Shown here: one piece after another, positions 52,680-61,862 of the stretch | Numbering within the stretch: the stretch's first letter is position 1 | Layout: every line of letters starts with the position of its first letter | NCBI RefSeq assembly: GCF_009498215.1 | Contig: NZ_CP043499.1 | Location: 1,190,001 to 1,254,000 of the forward strand | Length of the DNA: 64,000 nt | Reading direction: 5' to 3' | Origin: Rhizobium grahamii | GTDB taxonomy: Bacteria > Pseudomonadota > Alphaproteobacteria > Rhizobiales > Rhizobiaceae | Translations under genes and position numbers: made by a program | Notes under the pieces: generated by a model | Database searches by the model: none | Told to the model about the DNA's origin: nothing | What the model saw: the letters and a program-made list of their open reading frames with translations, nothing else

Positions 52680-53813
52680 GTGCCCAGCTTGGATTCACCT
52701 ATCACAATCATCCGTCCTCATGCCATTGAGTTCGGCGTCGGTACCGCGGAGCGCCTCGGCAAGTGGGCGAGCGACAAGGGGTATAGCCGGATCCTTGTAA
52801 TTTCGGACGCCTTCAACGCGACCCGCGTCGACACACTTGCTCTCAAGGGTGATGTCACGGTCTTCGCCGATGTGACGCCGGAGCCCGATATCACCAATCT
52901 CGACAAGGTGCTGGCGGCGGCGAACGCAGCCGATGCCCAGCTCGTCGTCGGCTTCGGTGGCGGTAGCGCCATGGATCTTGCGAAGCTCGCTGCGGTGCTC
53001 GCCGGCTCGTCGCAGACGCTCCATGAGGTTGTCGGTCCGAACAAGGTCCAGGGGCCGCGCCGCGTTGCCCTCGCTCAAGTGCCGACCACCTCGGGCACCG
53101 GAAGCGAGGCCGGTATCCGGGCGCTTGTTACCGATCCCAAGACGATGGCAAAGCTTGCCGTCGAGAGCATGCACATGCTGGCCGACATCGCGGTTGTCGA
53201 TCCGGCGCTGACCTTCAGCGTACCTGCCCGCACGACTGCGGCAACCGGCGTCGATGCGATGGCGCATTGCGTCGAGGCTTTCACCAACAGGAAGTCTCAC
53301 CCGATGATCGATCTCTACGCGATCGAGGGTACGCGGCTCGTCGGGAAGTATCTTGCCCGCGCCGTCAAGGACGGGTCGGACGCGGAGGCCCGGGCCGGCC
53401 TTTCGCTGGCATCGCTCTATGGCGGTTTCTGTCTCGGTCCGGTCAATACAGCCGGCGGCCATGCACTCGCCTATCCGCTCGGCACGCGCTGGCATGTCGC
53501 GCACGGTGCTGCAAACGCCCTGATCTTCCCCCACGTGCTCGCGTTCAACACGCCCACGGTGCCGGAGAAAACCCGTGCCGTCATGGAGGCGCTGGACCGC
53601 AGGACCTCCGACGAAATCGGATCCGTTTTCGATGCCGCCTATTCCTTCTGCGCCGACCTCGGCATCGAGATGAAACTGTCAGGCCTTGGCGTGCCGGAAA
53701 GCGATCTTGACGCCATGGCCGACGACGCCTTTGCCATTCGTCGACTGCTCGACAATAATCCGCGCGACCTGTCGCGCGCCGATATCCGCTCGATTTACGA
53801 AGCAGCCTTCTGA
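52680..53813 (+). CDS. Iron-type alcohol dehydrogenase (maleylacetate reductase-like)
   Basis: 377 residues, GTG start with GGGAGGAG upstream. This is an NAD(P)-dependent group III alcohol dehydrogenase. The nucleotide motif is GFGGGSAMDLAKLAA; PTTSGTGSEAG follows; the metal-site histidines lie in AMAHCVEAF, TAGGHALAYPLG and WHVAHGAANALIFPH. The substrate is unknown; hydroxy acids and aldehydes are handled by relatives. It opens the rightward operon with pdxA2 30 bases downstream. Confidence 0.9.
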   Translation: MPSLDSPITIIRPHAIEFGVGTAERLGKWASDKGYSRILVISDAFNATRVDTLALKGDVTVFADVTPEPDITNLDKVLAAANAADAQLVVGFGGGSAMDLAKLAAVLAGSSQTLHEVVGPNKVQGPRRVALAQVPTTSGTGSEAGIRALVTDPKTMAKLAVESMHMLADIAVVDPALTFSVPARTTAATGVDAMAHCVEAFTNRKSHPMIDLYAIEGTRLVGKYLARAVKDGSDAEARAGLSLASLYGGFCLGPVNTAGGHALAYPLGTRWHVAHGAANALIFPHVLAFNTPTVPEKTRAVMEALDRRTSDEIGSVFDAAYSFCADLGIEMKLSGLGVPESDLDAMADDAFAIRRLLDNNPRDLSRADIRSIYEAAF

Positions 53814-53843
53814 GGCGTGCGTTTTATCTAAAGAGGACCTTGA

Positions 53844-54836
53844 GTGATGGACAGGAATGCGAAAGTCGCCGTGACGCTTGGCGATCCGGCGGGTGTCGGT
53901 CCGGAGGTGATCGTCAAGGCGCTCGCCGCCATGCCGGAGCATGAACGGCGAGATTTTGTCATCGTCGGCAATACCGAAGCGCTTGAGCGGGCGAACCGCA
54001 CGGCGGCGACCGGGCTCTCCTTCGCGCTCGCAAGCGAGGCAGGCGCCGACAAGATCGCGGTCGACGAAGTGGACCTCGGTGCTGCACTGCCGGAGATCGG
54101 CAAGGTCAGCCCGGTCGCAGGCGACGCCTCCGTGCGCTACATCAGCCGCGCAGTCGATCTTGCCATGTCGGGAAATGCCGATGTTATCGTCACGGCGCCG
54201 ATCAACAAGGAGGCGATGAACCTTGCAGGCCACCACTATGACGGCCACACGGGCCTGCTGGCGCACCTGACCGGTTCGAAGAGTTCCTTCATGCTGCTCG
54301 CCTCTGAGCGTCTGAACACCATTCACGTCTCGACTCATATCTCGCTGAAGGGCGCCATCGAGCGCGCGAAAACCGAGCGCGTTCTCGCGACGATCGAAGC
54401 AGGACACAATCACTTCATGCGTCTGGGCAAGAAGGCGCGGATCGCGGTGGCGGGTCTCAATCCCCATTGCGGCGAGAACGGCCTGTTTGGCACCGAAGAT
54501 AGCGAATTCCTCGCGCCGGCGGTCGAACTGGCACAGGGAAAAGGCATCGACGTTGTCGGCCCGATTTCCGCCGACACGGTCTTTGCCCGCGCCTACAATG
54601 GCGCCTTCGATCTGGTGATCGCTCAGTATCATGATCAGGGCCACATCCCGATCAAGCTCATTGCTTTCGATACAGCCGTCAACGTCTCCCTCGGCCTGCC
54701 GATCGATCGCGTGTCGGTGGACCATGGTACGGCCTTCGATATTGCCGGCACCGGAAAGGCAAACCACGTCAACATGCTCTCCGCCATCGCCTACGCGCGA
54801 CTGATGGCACGGTCTCCCCGCCGCCAGGCGGCCTGA
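53844..54836 (+). CDS. pdxA2: PdxA2: 4-phospho-D-threonate/erythronate dehydrogenase
   Basis: 330 residues of the PdxA family. TLGDPAGVGPEV opens it; the metal histidines lie in HHYDGHTGLLAHLTG, NPHCGENG and QYHDQGHIPIKL. PdxA2 enzymes oxidise 4-phospho-D-threonate or -erythronate, which decarboxylates to DHAP. They are paired with DUF1537 kinases, one of which is at 43168. True PdxA of vitamin B6 synthesis is the alternative but fits the context poorly. GTG 53844 and ATG 53847 both follow AAGAGGA. Confidence 0.88.
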   Translation: MMDRNAKVAVTLGDPAGVGPEVIVKALAAMPEHERRDFVIVGNTEALERANRTAATGLSFALASEAGADKIAVDEVDLGAALPEIGKVSPVAGDASVRYISRAVDLAMSGNADVIVTAPINKEAMNLAGHHYDGHTGLLAHLTGSKSSFMLLASERLNTIHVSTHISLKGAIERAKTERVLATIEAGHNHFMRLGKKARIAVAGLNPHCGENGLFGTEDSEFLAPAVELAQGKGIDVVGPISADTVFARAYNGAFDLVIAQYHDQGHIPIKLIAFDTAVNVSLGLPIDRVSVDHGTAFDIAGTGKANHVNMLSAIAYARLMARSPRRQAA

Positions 54837-54861
54837 CCACCGAAAGGCTTTTGACCTCATC

Positions 54862-54883
54862 GACGGCGCGATACCGCGCCGTC
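54862..54883 (+). terminator. Intercistronic hairpin after pdxA2
   Basis: GACGGCGCG and CGCGCCGTC, 9 perfect pairs around ATAC, with no U-run. It lies between pdxA2 and the dehydrogenase and may be a stabiliser or partial terminator. Confidence 0.45.
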
Positions 54884-54913
54884 TACCGCTTTGCTCGTTG
54901 GAGGAGATGAGCG

Positions 54914-55879
54914 ATGGAAAGAACTGTTGTCATTCTGGGTGGAGAACTGGCGCCTGAAGGCCGCGCAGTTCTGGAGGACGCCGGCGTGAATGTCGTCGCC
55001 ACACCGCCCTATATCGACAGGCAGGCCGTCATCGAGGTTATGGACCTCCATCGCCCCGATGCCGTTATCGTGCGTTTGCTCACTGACTTGCTTGGACCCG
55101 AAGAAATGCAGGCAGGCGGTCGCCTCCGGCATATCGCCAAGCACGGCGTCGGGACCAACGATATCGACGTCAAGGCTGCAACGGCGCTCGGCATTCCGGT
55201 GTCGATGACCACGGGCAGCAACGGTCACTCCGTCGCCGAGCATGCGCTGGCGCTGATCATGGCGCTGGTCAAGGATCTGCCGCGTCAGGACGCGCTGATC
55301 CGGGACGGTATCTGGGACAAGAACCAGTACGGGGGGCGTGAACTGCGCGGCCAGCGCCTTGGCCTTGTCGGTTTCGGCTTCATCGGGCAGACGCTTGCCA
55401 AAATGGCGGGCGCCATCGGCATGATCGTTTCTGCCTTCGATCCTCATACCCCGGATAGTGCCTTCGGCGACGACATCAGGCGCGAAACCGATCTCGACAC
55501 GCTGCTTGTGAATTCGGACATCGTCAGCCTTCACTGTCCGCTGACATCAGAGACACAGAACCTGATCGACGCGCGTCGCATCGGCTTGATGAAACGGGGA
55601 GCGTTTCTGATCAACACGGCGCGCGGCGAAGTCGTCGATGAGAAGGTATTGATCGCCGCTCTCGAAGACGGCCATCTCGCGGGAGCCGGCCTCGACAGCT
55701 TTGCGGTCGAACCGCCCGGCATCGACAATCCGCTCTTCCAATTGCCGAACACGCTGGTGACACCACATGTGGCCGGGGTCACGCTCGATGCGAAACGTGC
55801 CGTTTCCGTCATGTCCGCGGAGAACGTGCTCGCCGTACTTGGCGGCGAAACGCTGCACCCGCGCTTTCTGGCACGCTGA
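54914..55879 (+). CDS. D-2-hydroxyacid dehydrogenase (PGDH-like)
   Basis: 321 residues. The Rossmann motif is LGLVGFGFIGQTLA (about residues 149-162); the catalytic Arg lies near NTARGEVVDE, the Glu in DSFAVEPPG, and the His in TPHVAGVTLDA. It lacks the ACT domain of biosynthetic PGDH. SMTTGSNGHSVAEHALAL is typical of the family. It probably oxidises a hydroxy acid in this catabolic locus. ATG 54914 follows GGAGG. The next gene is 34 bases downstream. Confidence 0.9.
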   Translation: MERTVVILGGELAPEGRAVLEDAGVNVVATPPYIDRQAVIEVMDLHRPDAVIVRLLTDLLGPEEMQAGGRLRHIAKHGVGTNDIDVKAATALGIPVSMTTGSNGHSVAEHALALIMALVKDLPRQDALIRDGIWDKNQYGGRELRGQRLGLVGFGFIGQTLAKMAGAIGMIVSAFDPHTPDSAFGDDIRRETDLDTLLVNSDIVSLHCPLTSETQNLIDARRIGLMKRGAFLINTARGEVVDEKVLIAALEDGHLAGAGLDSFAVEPPGIDNPLFQLPNTLVTPHVAGVTLDAKRAVSVMSAENVLAVLGGETLHPRFLAR

Positions 55880-55913
55880 TCCGGCAGACCGCCGTCAATG
55901 AATGGAGAAGATC

Positions 55914-56972
55914 ATGGCCGAGATATCAGAGCATCGCTTCGCACCGGATACCCTTCGCCAATTTGCGCAGGCCCTCTTTGCGTCCGCCGGGCTCGAAGAG
56001 GAAAAGACGGCCGCCGTAGCGCATTATCTCGTCGAAGCCGACCTCATGGGACACACGACGCATGGCCTGGCACTGGCCGGCTGGTATCTTCAAGGCATTG
56101 CCGATGGCGTGATGACGCGCGAAGGCATGCCCGAGGTTGTGTCCGATCGCGGACCGGCGATCGCATGGCGTGGACGCCGCCTTCCGGGTGCATGGCTAAC
56201 CTCGGAGGCCGTGAAGCTGGCCTGCGAGCGCGCGGCGACCTACGGTACGGCGACGATCGCGATCGCCGACAGCCACCATATCGGCTGCTTGGCCGCCTAT
56301 CTTTCCATCGCCACCGATCGTGGCTTTATGGTCAGTATCGCCAGCTCGAGCCCATCAGGCGCGCAGGTGGCGCCGTTTGGTGGCCGAAAAGGTGTTTACA
56401 CGCCAAATCCGGTCGCCCATGGCATTCCGACGCCCGGTGATCCGATCCTCATCGATATCAGCGCCTCGATCACGACGGTCAACATGGCGCAGCGCCTGGT
56501 TCGCGACGACCGGCAGTACGACCATGAATGGCTGATGGACGAGAATGGAGAACCCAGTCGCGATCCCCGCGTTATCGAACGCGGCGGCACGCTGATGCCG
56601 GTTGGCGGGCTTGATCATGGCCAGAAGGGTTATGGCATGGCGCTCCATGTCGAGGCATTCACGCAGGGGCTTGCAGGGCTTGGCCGGGTCGACGAGCTCA
56701 AGGGCACGAACGCAGCGGTTACCGTGCAGGTCTTCGATCCCGAAGCCTTTGGCGGCCGCGATGCCTTTCTGCGGCAGACCGGATGGCTGGCCGAGACCTG
56801 CCGCAGCAATCCGCCTCGCCCCGGCGTGTCTCATGTGCGCCTGCCCGGCGAGAACGGCCTGAAGCGCAAGCGCGAAGCGGCGGTTGACGGCGTCCGGCTT
56901 TTCGCCGGAATTCTCGATCAACTCGTTCCTCATGCCTCCCGGCTGAACGTGCAAATGCCAAACCCTTTGTAA
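55914..56972 (+). CDS. Ldh-family malate/L-lactate/ureidoglycolate-type dehydrogenase
   Basis: 352 residues from ATG 55914, eight bases after GGAG; ATG 55902 is less well placed. This is the NAD(P)-dependent LDH2/MDH2 family (type 2 malate/lactate dehydrogenase, DpkA, AllD). Typical motifs are ADLMGHTTHGL (catalytic His), SHHIGCLAAY and HGQKGYGMALHVE. The family handles 2-keto or imino acids. It is the fourth oxidoreductase of the locus. Confidence 0.9.
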   Translation: MAEISEHRFAPDTLRQFAQALFASAGLEEEKTAAVAHYLVEADLMGHTTHGLALAGWYLQGIADGVMTREGMPEVVSDRGPAIAWRGRRLPGAWLTSEAVKLACERAATYGTATIAIADSHHIGCLAAYLSIATDRGFMVSIASSSPSGAQVAPFGGRKGVYTPNPVAHGIPTPGDPILIDISASITTVNMAQRLVRDDRQYDHEWLMDENGEPSRDPRVIERGGTLMPVGGLDHGQKGYGMALHVEAFTQGLAGLGRVDELKGTNAAVTVQVFDPEAFGGRDAFLRQTGWLAETCRSNPPRPGVSHVRLPGENGLKRKREAAVDGVRLFAGILDQLVPHASRLNVQMPNPL

Positions 56973-57060
56973 TTGGCTGGATATCCGCGCGCCGAACCCC
57001 TATGCGATAAGGATCGCGTTGCCTGCAGGCGGCGCACAATCTGTCGCACAAGGCGGAACC

Positions 57061-58257
57061 ATGAAGGCAATTGCAGGCACCAACCTCGAGCAGGCGAAAT
57101 CCCATAACCGTCGCGTCGTGATCGAGGCGATACGGACGAACGGGCCCCTGTCGCGCGCCGCACTTGCGAGGATGACAGCCCTCAGCATCCAGACCGTATC
57201 GAACATCGTCGAAGAGCTGGTGAGCTCCAAACTTCTCAAGGCGGAAGCACCACAGAAGATCGCCCGTGGGCAGCCTATCACACCGTATTCCATCAACCCC
57301 GATGGCGCCTATTCCATTGGCCTGGAGCTTGAGAGGGATCATGCCGTTGGCGTCCTGACAGATCTCTCGGGACGCGTGCGCGACAGAATTGAAAGGCCGG
57401 TGGATCGACCGACACCCGAGCAAGCGATGCCGATCCTCGCTGGCATCGTCGAAGCTCTGCAAGCGAGCGTCCGCTTCGATCGCGATCGCCTGCTGGGCGT
57501 CGGTATTGCGATGCCCGGGCGCTACGCCGCCGAAGGCGTTACGGCGCTCAGCCCGGCCACCCTGCCGGGGTGGCAAGAGTTCCCCGTTGCTTCCGAGCTT
57601 GCGCGCCTGGTCGGCGTTCCGGTGCGGGTCGAAAACGATGCGACAGCAGCGGCAATCGGCGAGCGGCTACACGGTGTCGCGCGCGGCTTGCATAGCTTCG
57701 TTTATCTTTTTCTCGGCAGAGGGGTCGGCGCGGGCATGTTCCTGGATGGTCACCTCTATCGGGGAAGCCACCAGAATGCCGGGGAGATCGGGCACATCAT
57801 TGTGGTGCCGAATGGCCGCCCCTGCCCCTGCGGCAAGCACGGATGCCTCGACCGCTATGTCTCGCTCGGCTCGGCCTATGAACATCTCGGTATCGAAGTT
57901 GCCGGCAAACAGTCAGCAGAAGAGATCGAGACGCTCTTGGATGCAAACCGCGAGGCGACGGATGCCTGGGTAGAGGCCGCGGTCGAGCCCATGCGTCAGA
58001 CGATCGACTTTCTGGAACTTGCTTTCGACCCACAGGCAATCGTGCTGGGCGGCTCGATGCCGCCTTCGCTGTTGAACCTGCTTGCCGATCGCCTGGAGCC
58101 TCTTTACCCGCCCGTCGATCCCGCCGCTGACCGCGGTTTGCCGCGCATTCTGATCGGCGTAAGCGGTGGAGACACCGCGGTTCTGGGATCCGCGGCGCTT
58201 CCAATTTTTTCCGAGACAAACCCGCAGTTCGAGATACTGCAGAAACCCCTGGGCTGA
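57061..58257 (+). CDS. ROK-family transcriptional regulator
   Basis: 398 residues. The N-terminal winged HTH (RRVVIEAIRTNGPLSRAALARMT, in part; SIQTVSNIVEELVSSKLL) is followed by the ROK sugar-kinase-like fold. The zinc motif C-P-C-G-K-H-G-C is intact, as in NagC/Mlc. The segment VRVENDATAAAIGE is the ROK signature. Such regulators bind free or phosphorylated sugars, often GlcNAc. The convergent gene at 58262 is a hexosaminidase whose promoter has tandem AT-rich palindromes, a likely target. Confidence 0.91.
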   Translation: MKAIAGTNLEQAKSHNRRVVIEAIRTNGPLSRAALARMTALSIQTVSNIVEELVSSKLLKAEAPQKIARGQPITPYSINPDGAYSIGLELERDHAVGVLTDLSGRVRDRIERPVDRPTPEQAMPILAGIVEALQASVRFDRDRLLGVGIAMPGRYAAEGVTALSPATLPGWQEFPVASELARLVGVPVRVENDATAAAIGERLHGVARGLHSFVYLFLGRGVGAGMFLDGHLYRGSHQNAGEIGHIIVVPNGRPCPCGKHGCLDRYVSLGSAYEHLGIEVAGKQSAEEIETLLDANREATDAWVEAAVEPMRQTIDFLELAFDPQAIVLGGSMPPSLLNLLADRLEPLYPPVDPAADRGLPRILIGVSGGDTAVLGSAALPIFSETNPQFEILQKPLG

Positions 58258-58261
58258 CGCT

Positions 58262-60277
58262 TCAGGGATAGGCGTAGAGCACAGGCATCAGGCCGGCGAC
58301 TGCCCGGAAGCGTTCCCAGGATTTATCAGCCGGTCTCGTCCATGCGCTCTCGGCAAGCGCCGAGATACGGGGGAACACCAGCCGATCGAAGACGGCTCGA
58401 TCGGTCATCGGTTCCGACCAGATGCAGGCCTGGATACCGCGTAGATTCTTCTTCTGCTCATCGCTCCAGCCTTCGACAGGATCGAAGTTATACAGCGTCT
58501 CCGGTTCCGACCACCCGGCCCAGCTGGCGCCAGGCTCATCCCAATCGGGGCTGTTTGCCATGTCGAGGTAATAGACCTGCCCGGGGCAGACAACCATCTC
58601 ATAACCCTGGCCGGCAAGAGCGGCCGAGACTTCGACACTGCGCCAACCGCAGAGATAGCTCTTCGTCTTGTCGATGACGTTGCCATGCGCGGCTTCTTCC
58701 CATCCGCCCGTAATGCAGCCCTGTTCGGCAAGGAACTTCTGAACCCTTGCGAGGAAAATGGACTGCAGGACCGCAGCGCCCGATCCGTCGATGTCGTCGG
58801 CACCGTGCGTGTTGGTAATGACGTTGAGACGTTTGGCGTGGACCTCGGCCATTGTATCGCCACCGATCTCGCGCAAGCGTGCCAGCGCTTCGGGTGAGCC
58901 GGACCAGGCGCCCAGCGGCACTTCGTCGGCACCGATATGGATCGTCTTGAATGGGAACAGCTCGATCAACTCGCGCAGGATCGTCTCCAGCACCTCATAG
59001 GTCTTCTCGCGAACCGGGTTGAGGCAGTTGTCCGGGAAACCCTGGACCGAGTAATAGCTTCCGGCTTCCTGCGGGTCGCGCAGCTCCGGGATAGCCTGCT
59101 GCATGGCAAAGCAGTGACCGGGGACATCGATCTCAGGCACGATTTCAATCCCAAGCTCCTTGGCGTGAGCAACGATCTCCCGCACCGCATCCTTGGTGTA
59201 GTAGCCACCGGTACGGGCCGCGCCGGACCCGAGCAGCGGTGGAATAGCCAGGCCATGTCCACGCCAGGCTCCAACCTCGGTCAATGCTGGATAGGCATCG
59301 ATCTCGACACGCCACGCTTCATCGTCGGACAGGTGCCAATGGAAGCGGTTCACCTTGTTCCAGGCGAGAACGCTGAGCAGTTTCTTGATCTCAGCCTTGC
59401 CGTAGAATTGGCGGGCAACGTCGAGGTGCAAGCCGCGCCAGCCCATGGACGGTTCATCGCGGATCTCGCCTTCGACCGGAAAGCGGAACGCATTCGGATA
59501 GAGATGCGCTCCGCGCCAGACCTGGCCGAGTGTGATCAAGCCGTAGAGCAGACCGGTCTGCGTGCTGGCCGCAATGCGAACGGCATCGGCGGCGAAAGTG
59601 ATGCGATAGGCTTCCGCCGAGAAGCCATCGGCAACCTCCAGAACGACAGGCATTCCGCCTTCGGATGCTGGTCGCACGATCCCTTCGACGGAAAAGAGCT
59701 GGTCGACGAGGCCGGTGAAGGCAGCTGCCGCGGCCGTTGCCCGGGGATCAGCGGAGCTGATTGCGAACCCTGGCGGGACAGAGCGCTTGCCCGACACCGA
59801 AACCGCGTTCGGCCACGGGACGATCGCCACAGGCACCGGCGGATTGGCAGGAACAGGATAGATCTCAGCGCCGCGCTTCAGCGGCGCATTGTTGGCAAGC
59901 GAGCGCGTCGGCTCGACCGCGAGGGACTGCGTGCTACCGTCACCGAACGCCACATAGGCGCCGGTCGCACCATCAGTCCAATGCTGGAACGGCCAGCTGA
60001 GGGCCGAGATCGTCAACGTCCATGTCTTGCCAGCGCCGAGCTCGAAATTTTCGGGCGGCAGAAATTCGGTGAAATTCGACAGGCGGCGCCCGACCGTCCC
60101 TCCCTCGATCAGAACCGCTGGATCAACCCGGCCCGGTCCGCTGATACATAGCGTAAAGCCTGCGATCGGTTTTGAGGACAGGTTCTTCAGATGGAGCGTG
60201 TAAGCCTGGCTTCGTCCCTCCGAAGCCGGGAGCCACGACGTTTCCAGCCGGAGAGCGGGCGGAAGCTTTATTGACAT
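58262..60277 (-). CDS. Beta-N-acetylhexosaminidase, GH20
   Basis: 671 residues from ATG 60277 (GAGGTGA upstream). It has an N-terminal family domain, then the GH20 barrel with WRGLHLDVARQFY, VNRFHWHLSDDEAWR, EIDVPGHCFAMQQA and the catalytic pair D451-E452 in HIGADEVP. A C-terminal tail closes the protein. No signal peptide is visible, so it acts inside the cell on an imported chitobiose-like or other beta-N-acetylhexosaminide. Its stop is four bases from the convergent ROK stop. Confidence 0.92.
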   Translation of the reverse strand: MSIKLPPALRLETSWLPASEGRSQAYTLHLKNLSSKPIAGFTLCISGPGRVDPAVLIEGGTVGRRLSNFTEFLPPENFELGAGKTWTLTISALSWPFQHWTDGATGAYVAFGDGSTQSLAVEPTRSLANNAPLKRGAEIYPVPANPPVPVAIVPWPNAVSVSGKRSVPPGFAISSADPRATAAAAAFTGLVDQLFSVEGIVRPASEGGMPVVLEVADGFSAEAYRITFAADAVRIAASTQTGLLYGLITLGQVWRGAHLYPNAFRFPVEGEIRDEPSMGWRGLHLDVARQFYGKAEIKKLLSVLAWNKVNRFHWHLSDDEAWRVEIDAYPALTEVGAWRGHGLAIPPLLGSGAARTGGYYTKDAVREIVAHAKELGIEIVPEIDVPGHCFAMQQAIPELRDPQEAGSYYSVQGFPDNCLNPVREKTYEVLETILRELIELFPFKTIHIGADEVPLGAWSGSPEALARLREIGGDTMAEVHAKRLNVITNTHGADDIDGSGAAVLQSIFLARVQKFLAEQGCITGGWEEAAHGNVIDKTKSYLCGWRSVEVSAALAGQGYEMVVCPGQVYYLDMANSPDWDEPGASWAGWSEPETLYNFDPVEGWSDEQKKNLRGIQACIWSEPMTDRAVFDRLVFPRISALAESAWTRPADKSWERFRAVAGLMPVLYAYP

Positions 60278-60397
60278 GTTCACCTCTTCGCGAGCATCGG
60301 GATACATGGCGCCTTTAAGCGGCGATGCCGCGCCTTCCCCTGAGATCGCATTTTTCGATTTCTTAAACTGGAAGATATCGCCGCGCCTCATTTACTC

Positions 60398-60417
60398 AAT
60401 CAATTTGATTTAATCAA
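60398..60417. promoter_or_regulatory. Overlapping AT-rich palindromes before GH20
   Basis: AATCAA-T-TTGATT (60398-60410) and TTGATT-T-AATCAA (60405-60417) share their middle arm. They lie about 121 bases upstream of the hexosaminidase start, in the 308-base divergent gap 60278-60585. They are candidate ROK operators. The rest of the gap (60418-60570) shows nothing recognised. Confidence 0.45.
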
Positions 60418-60585
60418 TCGATACGTAATTGAAGACACTTGTTCACAGGCTCTCCCGGGACGGTTCCGGGCCGAACGTACGTCTCAGCAACGCAGCCGGT
60501 CGGCGCCCCTCGCCGTTGCAAAAAGCCAAACCTATATTAGGCGCAAACAGGCCGGCGATTTCCGTCGGCGACATCGGAGACATGA

Positions 60586-61499
60586 ATGAGCCGCGATCCA
60601 TACGAGCTTCTCGGCGTGAAAAAAGACGCCACACAGAAGGACATTCAGACTGCATTTCGAAAGCTTGCCAAGAAACTCCATCCCGATCTGAACCCGGGCG
60701 ACAAGACAGCCGAAGAGAAATTCAAGGAAGTCTCGACGGCCTATGAGATTCTCGGCGACGAAGACAAGCGCGCGCGATTTGATCGCGGCGAGATCGACAT
60801 GACCGGTGCTGAACAGGCGCCAAGAAACTATTACCGCGAATATGCGTCCGCATCCGGCGCCGAGAACCCGTATCACAACGGGTCGGGCTTTGCCGACTTC
60901 GGCGACAGCGACGACATTTTTTCGAGCTTCTTCTCCGGCCGGTCGCGCGGCCAGCAGTTCCGCTCGCAAGGACACGACCGCCACTATTCGATGGAGGTCG
61001 ATTTCCTCGACGCCCTCAACGGGACGAAGACCCAGATCCGCTTGCCGGAGGGGCCAGCGCTTGACCTCCAGATCCCGGCGGGAACCCGCGACGGGCAAAC
61101 GCTGCGCCTGAAGGGCAAGGGCGACCCGGGCATGAACGGCGGTCCGCCGGGCGACGCTCTTGTCGAGATCAAGGTTCGCCCGCACCGGTTTTACGTCCGG
61201 GACGGCGACGACATTCGCTTCGACCTGCCGATCTCGCTTTCGGAAGCAGTCCTCGGGGCAAGATACGCGTCCCGACGCCATCAGGTGCGGTGAACGTCAC
61301 GCTGCCGGCGAATTCCAGCAGCGGCAAGGTATTGCGTCTGAGGGGCAAGGGTGTGCCAAAGCGCGGCGGTGGGGCCGGAGACGCATACGTTACCGTCAGG
61401 ATCGTGCTGCCCGAAGCGCCGGATCCTAAACTCGCCGAGCTCATCAGCAGCTGGGCCGAGACCAATCCTCAGGATCCGCGAAAAGCGATGGGAGAATAA
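60586..61499 (+). pseudogene. cbpA: cbpA, DnaJ-family co-chaperone, frameshifted
   Basis: The J domain (residues 3-68, with HPD in KKLHPDLNPGD) and a Gly/Phe-type linker are followed by the CTD-I substrate domain. The frame then breaks: it ends at TGA 61291, while CTD-II continues in another frame to 61499 (VTLPANSSSGKVLRLRGKG). One missing A in the run at about 61260 (GGCAAGATA for an expected GGCAAAGATA) explains it and restores LGAKIRVPTPSG. Without the slip the protein would be about 303-304 residues, normal for CbpA. It is either a real mutation or a sequencing error. cbpM lies directly downstream. Confidence 0.85.
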
Positions 61500-61501
61500 G
61501 G

Positions 61502-61834
61502 ATGGACGACCTCGAATTTCGCCGGATCGTGAAGGTCGATGTCACGGTGCTGGAAATCTGGCTCGATCAGGGCTGGCTCCTCCCGCAGGCCGAGGATGGC
61601 CGGCGCCACTATGGGCCGGCCGATGTCGCGCGTGCCGAGCTGATCCTCGACCTTACTCAACGCATGGGGGTCAATGACGAGGGTGTCGACCTGATCATCG
61701 ACCTCGTCGACCAGATTCATGGCCTTCGCGGCACGATGCATGAAATGCTCGATGCCATGGAGCGCCAGGACGACGATATCAGGCATCGCATTCGCGATAG
61801 GCTCGACCACATCCGCCGCTTGCGCGGGCTTTGA
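61502..61834 (+). CDS. cbpM: CbpM-like chaperone modulator
   Basis: 110 residues, helical, resembling CbpM, which binds the J domain of CbpA and inhibits it. It starts right after the cbpA stop (two bases), with GGGAGAATAAGG ahead. The opening (VTVLEIWLDQGWLLPQ) is a MerR-like HTH-type segment as in CbpM, and the C terminus is an amphipathic helix (DAMERQDDDIRHRIRDRLDHI). Its partner in this window is frameshifted. Confidence 0.86.
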   Translation: MDDLEFRRIVKVDVTVLEIWLDQGWLLPQAEDGRRHYGPADVARAELILDLTQRMGVNDEGVDLIIDLVDQIHGLRGTMHEMLDAMERQDDDIRHRIRDRLDHIRRLRGL

Positions 61835-61862
61835 AACGCCGGCGTTTCCGAACCACGGCGGG

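Noticed and set aside
58937..60151. 404-codon plus-strand frame opposite the hexosaminidase.
   Set aside because: GH20 motifs lie on the minus strand; no promoter or ribosome site supports the plus frame.
61290..61499. A separate 69-codon gene with GTG start after cbpA.
   Set aside because: It is the tail of cbpA in another frame; one inserted base joins both parts into a normal CbpA.
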